Both the position numbers and the translations under genes were made by a program. A DNA stretch of 64,000 bases from Staphylotrichum longicolle (taxonomy: Eukaryota; Ascomycota; Sordariomycetes; Sordariales; Chaetomiaceae): assembly GCA_019096155.1 (NCBI GenBank), contig JAHCVI010000001.1:10602001-10666000 (forward strand), in the 5' to 3' direction. Positions 33,110 to 44,685 of this stretch are shown piece by piece; the stretch's first letter is position 1, and every line of letters begins with the position of its first letter. The notes under the pieces were generated by a model. The model was not told the origin of the DNA and did not search any database. It saw nothing but the letters and a program-made list of their open reading frames with translations.

Positions 33110-35323
33110 ATGCCCACCTTCTTCTCCTTCCAGCAGGGGTCCGAGCGCGCGCAGAACGTGCGGTACCTCGGCTCCGAGGCGTCGCCGCTGCTGGGGCGGT
33201 TCCGCGCCGTGCCCCCCGCCCGTCGTCGGGCAGGACCGGTAATAATCATAATGGGGAAAGGGGCGGGCCGGGGTCGGGTTGGGGCTGGGGGTAGGGGGGA
33301 CGCGGCGGCAAGGGGCCAGGGCTTGGGGCTGCTTTCTGTTCATGGGTTGGTGGGATCGGTGGTGGTGCTGGTGGTGGTGAGGGTGGGTGGAATGGGTCTG
33401 GAGGAGGAGGGTGGCGGGGGAGCGTGCATGTGGGGTATGGGGCGTTGGTCGCTGCTGCTGCTGCTGCTGAGGAAGAGGAGGCAGGGGGAGGGGAAACAGC
33501 TGATGACGACGAGGAGGATGAAGTAGAGGACGGCGGGGAGGCTGTGGAGGAGGGGGAGGGGGAGGGTGAAGAGGATGGTTAGGAGGTTGGGCGACACGTG
33601 GGTCGATCCCAAGGCGAGCGTGATCAGGGGCGTCGTGGACGTGTGGTGGAGTCGATGGGCGCTTTGGTGGTGTTGCCTGCGTTGCTGGTAGGTTGCCCTC
33701 TGCTGGTTTTTGTCCCCCTGCTTTTAGAAGAACTGGACTGAGCGTGTCGACGGGTTCTGCGTTTCGGTGAACTGGGGGAGACTGACTCTTTGTGTGCAGG
33801 CCGTTGCGTGGGTCGCTGTGCCCTTTCCACAGTATCCCCTCACCGACGACAACGACGCCCCCGAAGAGCTGGGGCCCACGGCCCGAACCAAAATCCCAGG
33901 CCACGGAGCAGCAAAGGTCAAGGTCAACTTCTGGTTCTTTCTGTGTGTCTATTACAGCTTCTACAACCTGACGGCCTTGATCTGGATCACCAAGGTGTTT
34001 AACCTGTACAGTCTCAACTGGTGGCCGCAGTCGCTCGGCTTCCCCATCACCGTCTCCGCCATCGCCATCCTCTCAATTGCCGCGCCGATTCCCATCTATC
34101 TCATCCCCGAGACCAACTTTTTGACCGCGCATAACACGGCATGGATCTCGTGGACGTTTGTTATCATGGCGATGCCTGTCGCCATCGCCTTCTTGATCCT
34201 CATGACCAACGAGCGCCACCTCAAGCTACGCCACTCGCTCTCCGAGACGCAGCGCATCTTCACCTCGTCGTGGTGGGCTGGCGAGCCGGACAACACACCG
34301 TCTCGGCGCGACGCGAGGCGACAGCGCGCCGCCCTCGACCCCGACGCCTTTGATCCGACTCGAGATGCGTCGGCAATCGGGTTCACGGACGGTCGTTATC
34401 AACGCCCCGCGTTGCCCGTGAGGCTGCGCCGGCGATGGCTGCCCGCCAGCTTCGTTCGCTTTGTGTGGTTCTGCTTGGCCTTGTCCATTGGGCTGCTCGC
34501 CTATGTGATAGGGGAGGCGTACGCCGAGATTTATCTCAGCACGCTGCCGCATAACAATTTGGAGACGATCGTGTACGTCTACGGGTGGATCTCGACCGTG
34601 CACCTGCTGGACGGGCTGACGGGGTGGATTCTGGGCGGCAACGAAGGCGAGCGGGTCGGGAGCTACCCGCTGAGCTGGATCTTCAAGCTGTAAGTGCATA
34701 TTTCTACCCTGCCGTGGCTGCTGTGTTGGACAACTCGACTGATCTTCCACAGCTACTTCATGCTCACCTACCAAACCTACGTTCGCGCGCTGTACGCCCG
34801 CCTCCGAAGCCCGTCTCAGTTCATCACGCTTCAGATCCTCTCCTCGACAGGCCTCATCGTCGTCACCCCGATCCTGATGTCCGCCCCCTTTCACTGGTTC
34901 CTGTCGGTGATTGGCGTCAACGGCCAGAGCTACGGCTCCTATCAAAAGATTTGTATCCGCAATGTCTTCATCCGCTTCATGGCGGAGAACGCCTCGATGC
35001 TGGCCTTCCTCGGCAGCGTCGCGGTCCTGCACTTTGGCGCCAACAAGGACGTCTACCCCTACTTTGCCTTTGACGGGACCGAGGAGAACGAGGACTACGA
35101 CTTTGGCCTGACCTTTTACGCCTCGACCATTACTTGGGCGTGCGAGCTCGTCGCCAGCTTCGTCGTGGCCGGCCTGATCCGGTGGATCTACAAAGTGAGT
35201 GTCGTCACCGAGGGCAAGCTCGACTTTATCGTCTGGCCCGAGCTGCTGCCGACCTGCGTCGCCGTCATGCTGCATGTGCTGCAGAACATGTTCTTCTCGA
35301 TCATTCGGCTGCAGTTTCGGTGA
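33110..35323 (+). CDS. Multi-pass membrane protein of unknown function, N-terminal part frame-broken
   Basis: I do not recognise the family by name. Segments 33110-33687, 33800-34689 and 34753-35323 are joined by two clear GT-AG introns. The start at 33110 (CGCCATGCC) gives MPTFFSFQQGSERAQNVRYL. The C-terminal two thirds is intact and holds about eight membrane segments, for example FFLCVYYSFYNLTALIWITKVF, FPITVSAIAILSIAAPIPIY and ITWACELVASFVVAGLI. Between 33295 and 33665 coding sense moves between frames: an acidic Ala/Glu run (about 33440-33578), then RRLGDTWVDPKASV and WWSRWA, then LVVLPALLAVAWVAVPFPQY. About four missing bases would give one frame of about 680 aa. An unrecognised intron in the first segment is possible. 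Likely an endomembrane or plasma-membrane protein. Confidence 0.75.
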
Positions 35324-38300
35324 GAGAGCCGTGGAGAGCATGGTTTCGGACTTTCCTGGCGGAGAAGAAGAAGAAGAAGAAAACGTGTGGCCGGAAAGGG
35401 CACGCATTGGCGTTATGCCAGGCGAAAACTGCAAGCTTATTGCGTCAGCTTCTCAGCATCCTTCCTGCAGCACGGAGCTAGCCTGTCACAGCTCGTCTTT
35501 CACTCCCGTGCTGCGCTGACACCCGCCAGGGGGGTCGTTTCCCAAGATCCTTGGGTTTGCTGAACCCCTGGCGAGGGCTGCTGCACCGCCTTCGGTTCGC
35601 CTTGGCCTCCCCCAAAGTTTGACTCATCTCTCATTTCCTGTCTTCCATCTCTCTTTTCATTTTTGTTTAATGCGCTGGTATTTTGTTTCTCTCGATGCAT
35701 ATGGGCGGGCGTGAATGCGAGCATTGCAGAGCGTTGGATGACTGCACGATACCCCATTGTTCTTCTCATCTGCATAGCGTTCGTTCATTAGCGCCCGATA
35801 AAGGGCTAGATTTGCTGTTTCTAGACAAACACCGTTAGAGGAGAGACGATATCTACGAGGAGGAGGCGGGTTTGGGATATATGAATGAACGAACATATCT
35901 ACTTTCTGTCCTCTGATCTTATCGATGTGTGCGGTTGACATCGGCCTACCTCCCCATCTGCGCGGCACGGTAGGGCAGGGCGGGAGATAGATACCCGATC
36001 AAGGGTCCTAGCCGGCGGCCGGTGAGGAGATAAGAGACACACCCGCGGGTTTCACTGCGTTCCGGGTGCTTGCTGTTTCCTTCACCCTGCAGCCCGGTCA
36101 AGCACGGTAGCACGGTAGCAGAGTGCAGGTCCTACCCTCCCGGACGCGGCCCGGCTGCAGGGCGATCTTCTGGGCAAGATTGGTACTGAGCCGATATTGG
36201 GTCCCCGTCGTACCGCGTCATGTTGTTCAACGCACCACCAAGCCCGCCCCCGTGGATATGTGAGGTGGGCGTTTGGCATTGGCTGCTGGACTGCAGCGCG
36301 TTAATCTCGTCTGGAAGATGGAGCGCTCGTGTTCAACGTCTTGTTGACAGAAACAAGCAACGACTTGCATGGTCTCTAGATTGTTCTCAAGCCAAATACC
36401 GTTTCTTGTCCTCTTGGTTGGCTGGCTTCCGGATTCGAGTTTGTGAGCAGACATTGGCATGTCTGCATTAGCTGATCACAAACAGGCAGCCTCACTCCGT
36501 GCTGATTATAGTCTGGACGCCGCCGTGTTACCCTTTTTACGGGACTTGAAACTTGTGGCCCAGATCCGATCTCGGATACCGGGTTTGCTCCATGGAGCAA
36601 GGTGCTACGTACTGTGCCACCATGGAAAGCTGAATGAATGCACGGAAGAGCTCGAGAACCCTGACAGAACCTGTGGAAAGGGGGAACGAAAAGTTCGGAT
36701 GGCGGTGAAGACGCAGCTCAAGCCCAAAGAGGAGAGACAGGTAGCTTAGAGCGGGACCACCAATGCAGACCGCAAAATTCCCCGAGAATGCCACCCACAC
36801 GGCATTGGATGCGCGGATGGGGCTGCCAAGAGAACAGATGCTGCAGTGTGCAGAGTTGCATGGTTCCCATGCAGGCGATCTTGAATCTGCCGTGTGTGTG
36901 TGTGCGTGCGCTTTGCTTTGCTGGCGAACATGTGAGGACGGGATGCGGCTCCGGGACTTGATTTGACAGCCCAGTCGAGACACCCTAGTCTCGAAGGCAG
37001 CAAGGCCTTATTAGTGGTTTGTTGCTGCCTCTCGCTTGTCCGGGTCTCTGGGCGGATCGTTATGGGTAGATTGCGTGATACCAGAAGCCGAAGGCTGCAT
37101 ACAGTGTAGTGTCAACAGTCAACGAACGGTGACGGCTGTTGGGCGTCTCGGGAGCTGGGGCCGAGGACGTGCCCGGTATGACTCAAAGATTGTCCTTGGA
37201 CCTCGCGGTTTGTTTGTGTGGCTTCCGGATATTGGGAAGTGGCTGATGCTGGGTTCTTTTACCATCCGGTCTTGACCGAGACAATAGCCTCTCGAGAGGC
37301 GAGAGACACAGAGGATTCCTGAATCAAAAAGAAAAGGAGCCGCAGGAACGGGCGGAAGCATGGTTTTTATAACCATATGTGCGGGCCGCAACCACCAAGT
37401 TTTGTGAAACACTGGCAGTTGAATATCCGACGGATCGTTCGACTCCCCTGGGGTGCGAGTCTTACAACAACAACAACCGAGACCGCAGTTCTTCTTCAAG
37501 ATAACGTGGCTTGCGTGAGTGAGACCTTCTCGAGAAAAAGGAAAGCCGTAAGCTCATACAATGCCGACGCATGCCGCGGATAATCGAGATAGGTCAGGGA
37601 AGGTTTCCTGAAAGCGTGGGAGTTTCAGGTGGCAGTCAGCCACGAAGCTAGATCTGGGGACTGCTTGTTGACAGAGCGCAGACAGCCTGAGGGCGCACCA
37701 TGCCGTGTGTTGATCACCTCGCGAGACAGAGAGCAGGTAGAGCAGGTAGAGGCACGCGACGGAGAGCGAGTTTGCTTCGAGTCTGCAAAACTTCCGGACA
37801 GGGCAAGCTGGAGGCTGGACCCGGATGTGAACCAAACGGAGCCGGGCCGGCCGAGGGTGCTGGCTGTAACTTAACGTCAGCGTTAACTTATTCTGTGCCG
37901 TCCCGCCGGAAGAGACGGAGTCTTTTTTTCTTGTGTTCTGTTTTGGGACAACTGTTTGGCTGGCAATTCCGTCACATCTCGCAATAAGCAGTAGCGCTGA
38001 GCCTAGCTCTCACAAGCCCCAGGCTTGAGCCAGGTAAGATGCGAGTGTCGTGGGGGCATGAGATGATGGAGCTGATAATTGGCTAGAATGATAAGGTGCT
38101 GGTGTGGTGTGATGGTGGGGACCAGTTCTGACTTGTGAGCTTGTGTAAGTGAGGTGTGCAAGAGGAGGCTGAGCCCCGCAATCAACGTCTTGGCCGCCAA
38201 GGCAGGTCGGCATCGTTGTCGTGTCCTGACCGTCGTTTCGCTCGCGGGCAATCTATTCGGCCCCTTTAATGTTAGGATACACCAAAGGGTCTGGGGTCCT

Positions 38301-39655
38301 GTCTGGATGGCAAGATGGCTCACTCAATGTCCAACGTGGCCTAATAATAAACGGTATTCGTCTTCCGTGAACCGGGTCCACGAGAACCGAGTTCGGGCGG
38401 GCACAGTGGCTAGAGGGATTCACAACGACTCACTCAACCCGATAAGCTCCGAACAGGCAGGTGCGTGAGGGCCTGTGAATCTGGGGAATCCCCACAGTCA
38501 GATAAGGCCAAGCAGTCGATTGCGGGCTTGTTGAACAATGAGTTTGATGATTGCGGCCGTGACATGCTGAAAACCACCCTCCAAGAAAGTTGTGCTGCAC
38601 ACCGGCCACGGAAGAAGCAATGAGGCAATGAGTGGGCGGGTGGTGGGCTCACTGGATTGTGACACATGCATGCAGTGTCTCCCCGGCCGAGTTGCCTATA
38701 ACAGCCCAGGGCTCGCTCGGTAAGGTCTGCCCCTTACCTTGAGGGCTGGGTTTTTAGTCAAAATGAGAGCATTGATGACTGGGGTTGTCTGGTTGGCGGG
38801 CCTCTTTTGTTGCGCGAGGAACCCAGTTGCGGATTGATACTGGTATTCCGTAATCTGGGATGTGAGAACGAATTCCTGCCTGTCGCTGTGCATCGTGCAG
38901 GCTGAGAATCTTGCAGTGGCCTTGCCTGGCCTTTCCTAGATTGGCTTGGTGGGGTTGTCTTGGCTGCCTGCCTTGCCATGCCACTTTCCATCTTCAACTC
39001 ACCCCCACCTTTTTCAGCGGGCACCTTTCTTCTGGTCCCATCAGACATCAGACGGGTATCGGGAGTCAGAGGTCTGGCAGCCCATCGGATGCGGTGCTCT
39101 CGTGGCTCTGTTCTCGGCACGATAGGCACATCTGCCTCGTTTCCTTTGTCTTAAACCGTGAGAGCCCGAGATGTAGCCAGAGATAAGGTGAGATCGGGTA
39201 GGGCCGTGGGGTCTTCTCTGAGGGAACAATCCGAGGAGGGGAGACTCCGTCTGAGCTTACAGGGTTGGCCGCTTTTTCGGCCGTTCTGCTTCCACTGGGA
39301 ACACCTTGATCGCGCACACTGCGACACACAGCTCTGTCTGAGGGGCTTTTTTTTTTCTCTCACCGACTCCACCAGGGGTGTTCGGTCCCCTCTGGCTTTC
39401 CGGGAGGAGCCGCTGCCGTTTCCAGTTTCTCTTTTCGCGCTCTGGCAGATTTGGATTTGACGGCAGGGCGTCCAATTCGCTCGTTTGTCTCTTTCCACCG
39501 CTGACGCCCAAGCATTCTGCGCTGCACACCCTGCTCCTGCTTGCCCGCTGCCTCCTGCCCGCCAGTTGTTTTTGGGATTCCCTTTAGAGACGAGCGCCGT
39601 GCCTACCTTAGCTGCCCTCTCCTTCCCCTCCTCTTTTCTCTTTTCCTCTTGCATC
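35324..39655. other. 4.3-kb region upstream of APRT, no gene recognised
   Basis: Both strands carry only short, motif-free frames. There is a short GT-rich run near 36892-36906. T-rich and C-rich patches just before 39656 look like a 5' leader (CTTTTCTCTTTTCCTCTTGC). Confidence 0.5.
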
Positions 39656-40592
39656 ATGAGCACCTCCGCCGACTCTGCCCAACCTCTGGCGCAGACCAGC
39701 ACCGACCAGACCCCTCTGACCTCCGTCGAAGCCGCCGTCCTGGCCAACGCTTCCGCCACGGCCTCCCACGATGCCTCGCGAGGACAGCCCGCCGCCGCCG
39801 CCTCCGGTGCCTCCGAACTCGCCAGTACAAAGATAACTCTGCTCGGTGCTCTCAAGCACTTCCCGGACTTCCCGATCCCCGGCATCAAGTTCATCGACAT
39901 CCTGCCCCTGTTCCAGGACCCGGTCATCCACCTGACCCTGCTGCGCGCCCTCGAACTCCAGGTCCTCGAGTTCGGCGAGCACGCGAAGCCCGATGTGGTC
40001 GTCGGCTTGGACGCCCGGGGCTTCCTCTTCGGCCCCTCGCTCGCCCTGCGCCTCAACGCGAGCTTCGTGCCCGTCCGCAAGAAGGGCAAGATGCCGGGCC
40101 CCTGCGTGACGGCCGCCTACGAGAAGGAGTACGGCACCGACTTTTTCCAGATGCAGGAGGGTGCCGTGAAGCCCGGCCAGAAGGTGCTCGTTGTGGACGA
40201 CATTATTGCTACCGGTGAGTGAATAATCCCCCAATTACGCCATCCACGCAAACCCCCGGCCCGTGATCCGCCAATCATCCCACTTTGTCTGGCCAGAAAA
40301 AAAAAGGGCCATCTCTCGCCTCGTCCCGTTTTCACAATTTCCCACACCGGGACGGGCGGGTGGTGCTTTGGTCTACCGGGGGTTTCCTTCAAAACGATTA
40401 ATCTCACAACATCCCGCTAACGTTGGGGTTTCCCCCTCCATAGGCGGTTCCGCTGCTGCTGCTGGCACCCTCGTCAAGCAGCTCGGGGGTGACCTGATCG
40501 GGTACCTCTTCATCCTCGAGATCCCCGTGCTGAACGGCCGCTCCAAGCTTGGCGGTGTCCAGACGGTCACTCTGCTCGAGACGAACGAGTGA
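39656..40592 (+). CDS. apt1: Adenine phosphoribosyltransferase
   Basis: Exons 39656-40214 and 40444-40592, joined ACC G|GC across a 229-nt intron (GTGAGT...CCATAG), encode 235 aa. The PRPP-binding motif VLVVDDIIATGG spans the intron near residues 176-187. KHFPDFPIPGIKFIDILPLF and GLDARGFLFGP are the classic APRT signatures, and VPVRKKGKMPGP is the flexible-loop region. The enzyme makes AMP from adenine and PRPP in purine salvage, in the cytosol as a dimer. The first 50 residues are a Ser/Thr/Ala-rich extension beyond the usual core of about 180 aa; it lacks the Arg-rich composition of a clear mitochondrial presequence. An unused downstream start was not seen before the core. Confidence 0.95.
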
Positions 40593-41413
40593 GGGAGGGG
40601 CCGACCGACATCGGCGGCCCAGAACCACTGCGTTCACCCCCAAAACTCGAACCACGCAAACACACACACACACACATTTTCCGTCCCAAGCCTTGACTTC
40701 AACCTAATGCTCTCATTCGGCAGAGGCTTTCTCAAGGACATATACTTAGGCACATTGCACACCACAAGCGCCTGGTTAATGATAATGTGCGGGGACGTCC
40801 AGGCTTTGATCAACGTGGTTTTTTTTTTTTTTCACTCAAACACATCTTCTTGTTTTCATGGGTTTTTGGGATGAAATGATCCCAGTAATGGGGCCAGGTG
40901 GCCGAAGGGAGGAGGCGGTTTGGCACTATCCGGCGTTAGGGGCTATAAAAAGTTGCTCTGGGTGAATTCAACAAGGGGTTGGCATTGAGATTGAGTCACC
41001 GGAAGTTGCGTGATGGAACCCGGTCTCGTGATGTGTATGTACATGCTTGTAACATGGGCATTACTACAAATTACGTGCAACGTCGCCGTAGTGTTGTCCT
41101 AGAGTGAACGACGGGGTTTTGCATGCGATTAGGACACGGGTACCCAAAGACAGGGAAGTCACACCGGGACAAGGGATCGACCAGCACATCGCGCGCAGAT
41201 TCAAACCGTGCCATTCCACTGATATGATATGAACTCTGATGTGTATCTCGAGTTTTAGAGTTTACCACTCTGTCGTTGCCTCTGTAACTCCATGCGCCGC
41301 GCCATGTCAACAATAACAAGAATAACCCAAACTAACCTCCCCCAGGGGCTCTCTCTCCCTCTCTGTCTCTCTGTCTTTCTGTCTCTCCCGCAAACCCCCC
41401 CCCCACTCCGACG
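40593..41413. other. Convergent 3' region between APRT and the GH47 gene
   Basis: 821 bp containing a (CA)8 run at 40660-40676, a T14 run at 40819-40832 and a CT-rich stretch near 41349-41389. No gene recognised. Confidence 0.5.
40660..40676. repeat. (CA)8 microsatellite
   Basis: Uninterrupted CA run in the 3' flank of the APRT gene. Confidence 0.9.
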
Positions 41414-44400
41414 CTACACCCCCGTCTCCCCGTCATCCACAACAATATTCCTCACCCTCGTCCCCTGGCTCTCGACAAAGTACTTCCTCGCCACCCCGAC
41501 CCGCGCCGCCATCCGCAGCTGCTGAAACGCCACCTCCCCGCCGCCGACCATGACCATGGCGATCGGGTGCCGGCGCAGGATCCCGCCCGGCGTGCGCTGC
41601 AGCTCGTCCAGCAGCGGCCGCACCAGCCCCGTCCCCACCCCGCCACCGCTACCGCCACCGCCTTGTTCGGGTCCTTCGTCGCCGTGGCCGTCGTCGTCTT
41701 CCGACACGACCACGACCAGCTGCAGCGAGGTCGGCGACGGCGCGTACGCGGGTATGTGGGCGAGCTTGGTCGCAAAGCTGCAGCCGCCGCGGCGGATGAG
41801 GATGACCTGGTGGTCGCGGGGGGCCGCGTCCGGGAGCGGCCCGGCGCAGGCGTCGCCGTCGGCGGCGTAGATGGTGGTCCAGGGGAAGAGGCTGTACGGG
41901 ACGGGGCCGAAGGCGGGGATGCGCGTGCCCCCCGAAGAGGAGGCGGTCACGGGCGGGAGGGGCGCAGCGCCGACGCCGGTCGGGGTGATGGCCGTCTGGT
42001 TGATGATGAGGTTGAAGGGGAGAGAGGCGGTGCCGAGACCGGGGAGCGAGGTGGGGAGCTGGATGTCGAGGGAGGCGGTGAGGCGGGTGAAGATGGATTT
42101 GACGAGGGAGCCGAGCTCGGTGAGAACGGCTGCGGGATTGGCGGCGTCGTCGAGGGATTCGAACGACGGGGGTTCTTGTTCGCCGTTTGGAGAAGCGTGG
42201 TGGTCGTTGCTCGCCGTGTCGTTGTCGAGGAGGTCGACCGGGTGAAGATGATGGAGCTTGACAAGCACAGGGTCGCGGACGAGATTGAATCTGGGATCCG
42301 AGATGTCGCCGAGGACGGCTCGGTCGAAAACGACAAACTCGTCGCGGCCCAGGGGGACGCCGTTGACCTTGGTGACCCGCCACTCCCGCTCCCCCCTCTC
42401 CTCGAGATGCAAGGTAATCTTCAATCCAGAGGTACTGGTAACGCGGATGTGGTCTGCATTAAGGCGGTCCATGTTCTGGTTCCCCAGCAGAAAGTTAAAG
42501 GAGCTTCCACCAGCCGCCTGCCCCCCGCTGGAGGAGAACTCTAGCATGAGCTCCTGCGGGTGGTAGACCTTGGCGCAAGTGCCATTGCTGGGTAGCAGCT
42601 CTGGCGGAAGCGTCCAGGGGAAGAGAGTAAAATTGGATCGGGCCATGTGTTGGCCAGACATCTGCCCGCCATCGATGGCGAGACGTGAAGTGGAGAGTCG
42701 ATGCAGATCCAGCATGCGTGCAGCGTGGTAAATGTCATCCCTCGCGGCGACCACTGAACCAGAGATGGGCGTTGTGGCAGCGCGTGGCGGGCACGTATTC
42801 GTGAATGTTTCGTCGGAGTGAACGACGAGATCCTTGGGATCGGATTTCGGAGGGCGAGCTCTCCGTTTTGGCGTGGCGTCGGGAATGATCAGCGGATGGC
42901 CCTCGGTGGTAAAGACATAGGCAGCGTCGAGGGCGTTCAGGGGGTGCCGGTCGTCAAAGAGCAAGTACATGTACTTGGCGGTCTCGCCGAGAAAGAAGCT
43001 CTCCATGCGATCGCTCTTCTCCCCGTCCAGGACGTTCTGGAGGCCCGCCCATCCGCAGGGCGTCCAGCACCGCCTGGTGATATCTCGGAGCACCATCTCG
43101 CCAACATAGAGATACCACGGATCTTTGGTGGCGCGGTACAAGTGGTATGTCGACTCGATGAACTCGGGCCGCAAGGGCCACCAGCCAAGGCCACCTTCGA
43201 CCGTCTTGTCCCGGATGGACCACCGCTCAGGGAGCGCAGCGTAGCGTGTCCAGATGGCGGTGTAGAGCAGATTCGTCTCGACAGCCTCATCGACCTCACC
43301 AGCGAGGACGAGAAGGCCGGAATAATAGGCGCCAAGACTATCGACCCAGTTGGATGCGAGCGAGCCAGTCCAGAGATTGACATTCTCGTAGTGTGGGTGA
43401 TCGCGCTCATTGTAGAGGTGGCGCTTGATGGCGCGTGTGCGTGGTGCCAGGCCTCCAGGAAGGGGCGAGTTTTCGGCATCGCTCAGTGGGGGGAAGAGGG
43501 TATTTGGATCCATCCAACCGCCGCCGTTCACAGGCGGGTGAGCAGTCCGATTTGGAAGCTCGTGGCCCGAGAGCAAGATGTGGGACTTCAGCGCGTACTC
43601 GAAGAAGCTGTCAGCGCCCGCGCCGATCACAGCATACGGTCCTATCCAATGGCCCTGCTCTGCATCAACGCCGGCCCCGATCAGGCCTATCTGGCTCTTC
43701 CTGGACCAGACGGCCCAGAACGCCCGCTTCGCCAGCTGTTCAAACCGCGGGTCGCCAGTCAGGCGACTAAGAACAGTGAACTCGAGGACCAGGGACCCGG
43801 CGCCGGCGCTGCACGTCTCTGTAATCTCAGCCGACCCCTCCGTAGCGGCCGCCGGCGAATCTTCATGGAGCGGCGAGTTCGTGTAGAAGGGGATCCCGTG
43901 GCGGAGGTTGACCCGGGGGTACGGCATGCCAGTCTTTGTGTAAAAAGCAGGCAACAACCTCTGGCCTAGATCTAGCGCCAACCTCAGCAGCTGGCCATCA
44001 TACGTGAACCCACCTGGCCAAATGACCGGGCGAGGGTTCAGGAGGTCGTCGCCGGGCCGGCGTGGGGTGTATCCGGTGATGGGCAGCGCGCCAATGGCAA
44101 ACAAGTGGGCGCTCAGCAGCCCTCCCAGGCCGCGAATCACCGTCTCGAACACCTGCACCTTGCTGTCGACGTCGAATCCACGGCCGCGCAGGCCCATCCC
44201 CGAGGGCCCGGGACGGCCATCTCCGTACTGCTCTACCAGGGCAGCCACCCCTCTCTGGAAGTCCCTCAGCGCCTTGGGCCCGGTATCGCGGTCATCGGGG
44301 GGCGCAGAGGCGAGAATGGCCAAGGTCGAGAGGCTGTCGATGAGCGTGAGAGAGTAGTTGCCCAAGACATCGTTGAGCTCGACATTCCGGGGGTTCTTGT

Positions 44401-44685
44401 CGTCGCGGGAGAGCGGGATGCACGACACCGGGCGGAGCTGGTGCAGAGGAGTTAGCGGGGGAATGGTCGAGGCGGAATGGGGCGTCGGCAGCACGGCATA
44501 CCTCATCCTCTGGAAATGCGATCTTCATGTAATTGTCGAAGCCGTGGTAGAACATCTGGACGGTCTCCGGCGAGGGCGTCCACGCGGTCGGGCCGCATGG
44601 CGGCAACGGCGGGCCATGGAGCCAGCGACACGGCAAGAAGGATGCATGCTAGAAAGAGACTCCAGCTCGGCTGTTGCGGCCACAT
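41414..44685 (-). CDS. EDEM-type GH47 alpha-mannosidase-like protein with PA domain
   Basis: Exons 44502-44685 and 41414-44437 flank a 64-nt intron; about 1,069 aa. The start at 44685 gives a hydrophobic signal peptide (SLFLACILLAVSLAPWPAVA). GH47 motifs run in order: VQMFYHGFDNYMK, SLTLIDSLSTLAIL, FETVIRGLGGLLSA, GMPYPRVNLRHGIP, ETCSAGAGSLVLEF, LRPEFIESTYHLYRATKD, MESFFLGETAKYMYLLFDD and VFTTEGHPL. The C-terminal third has a protease-associated domain (QVILIRRGGCSFATKLAH), as in fungal Mnl1/EDEM3-like proteins. These trim mannose from misfolded glycoproteins in the ER and target them for degradation. Between the signal peptide (AMRPDRVDAL) and ETVQMFY the frame changes near 44564-44574; two missing bases (CTCGCCGG for CTCCGCCGGG) restore the expected residues. 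Identity confident; exact orthology to Mnl1 likely. Confidence 0.9.

Noticed and set aside
34226..35434. 402-codon minus-strand open frame
   Set aside because: Antisense to the multi-pass membrane protein; composition is that of a mirror frame.
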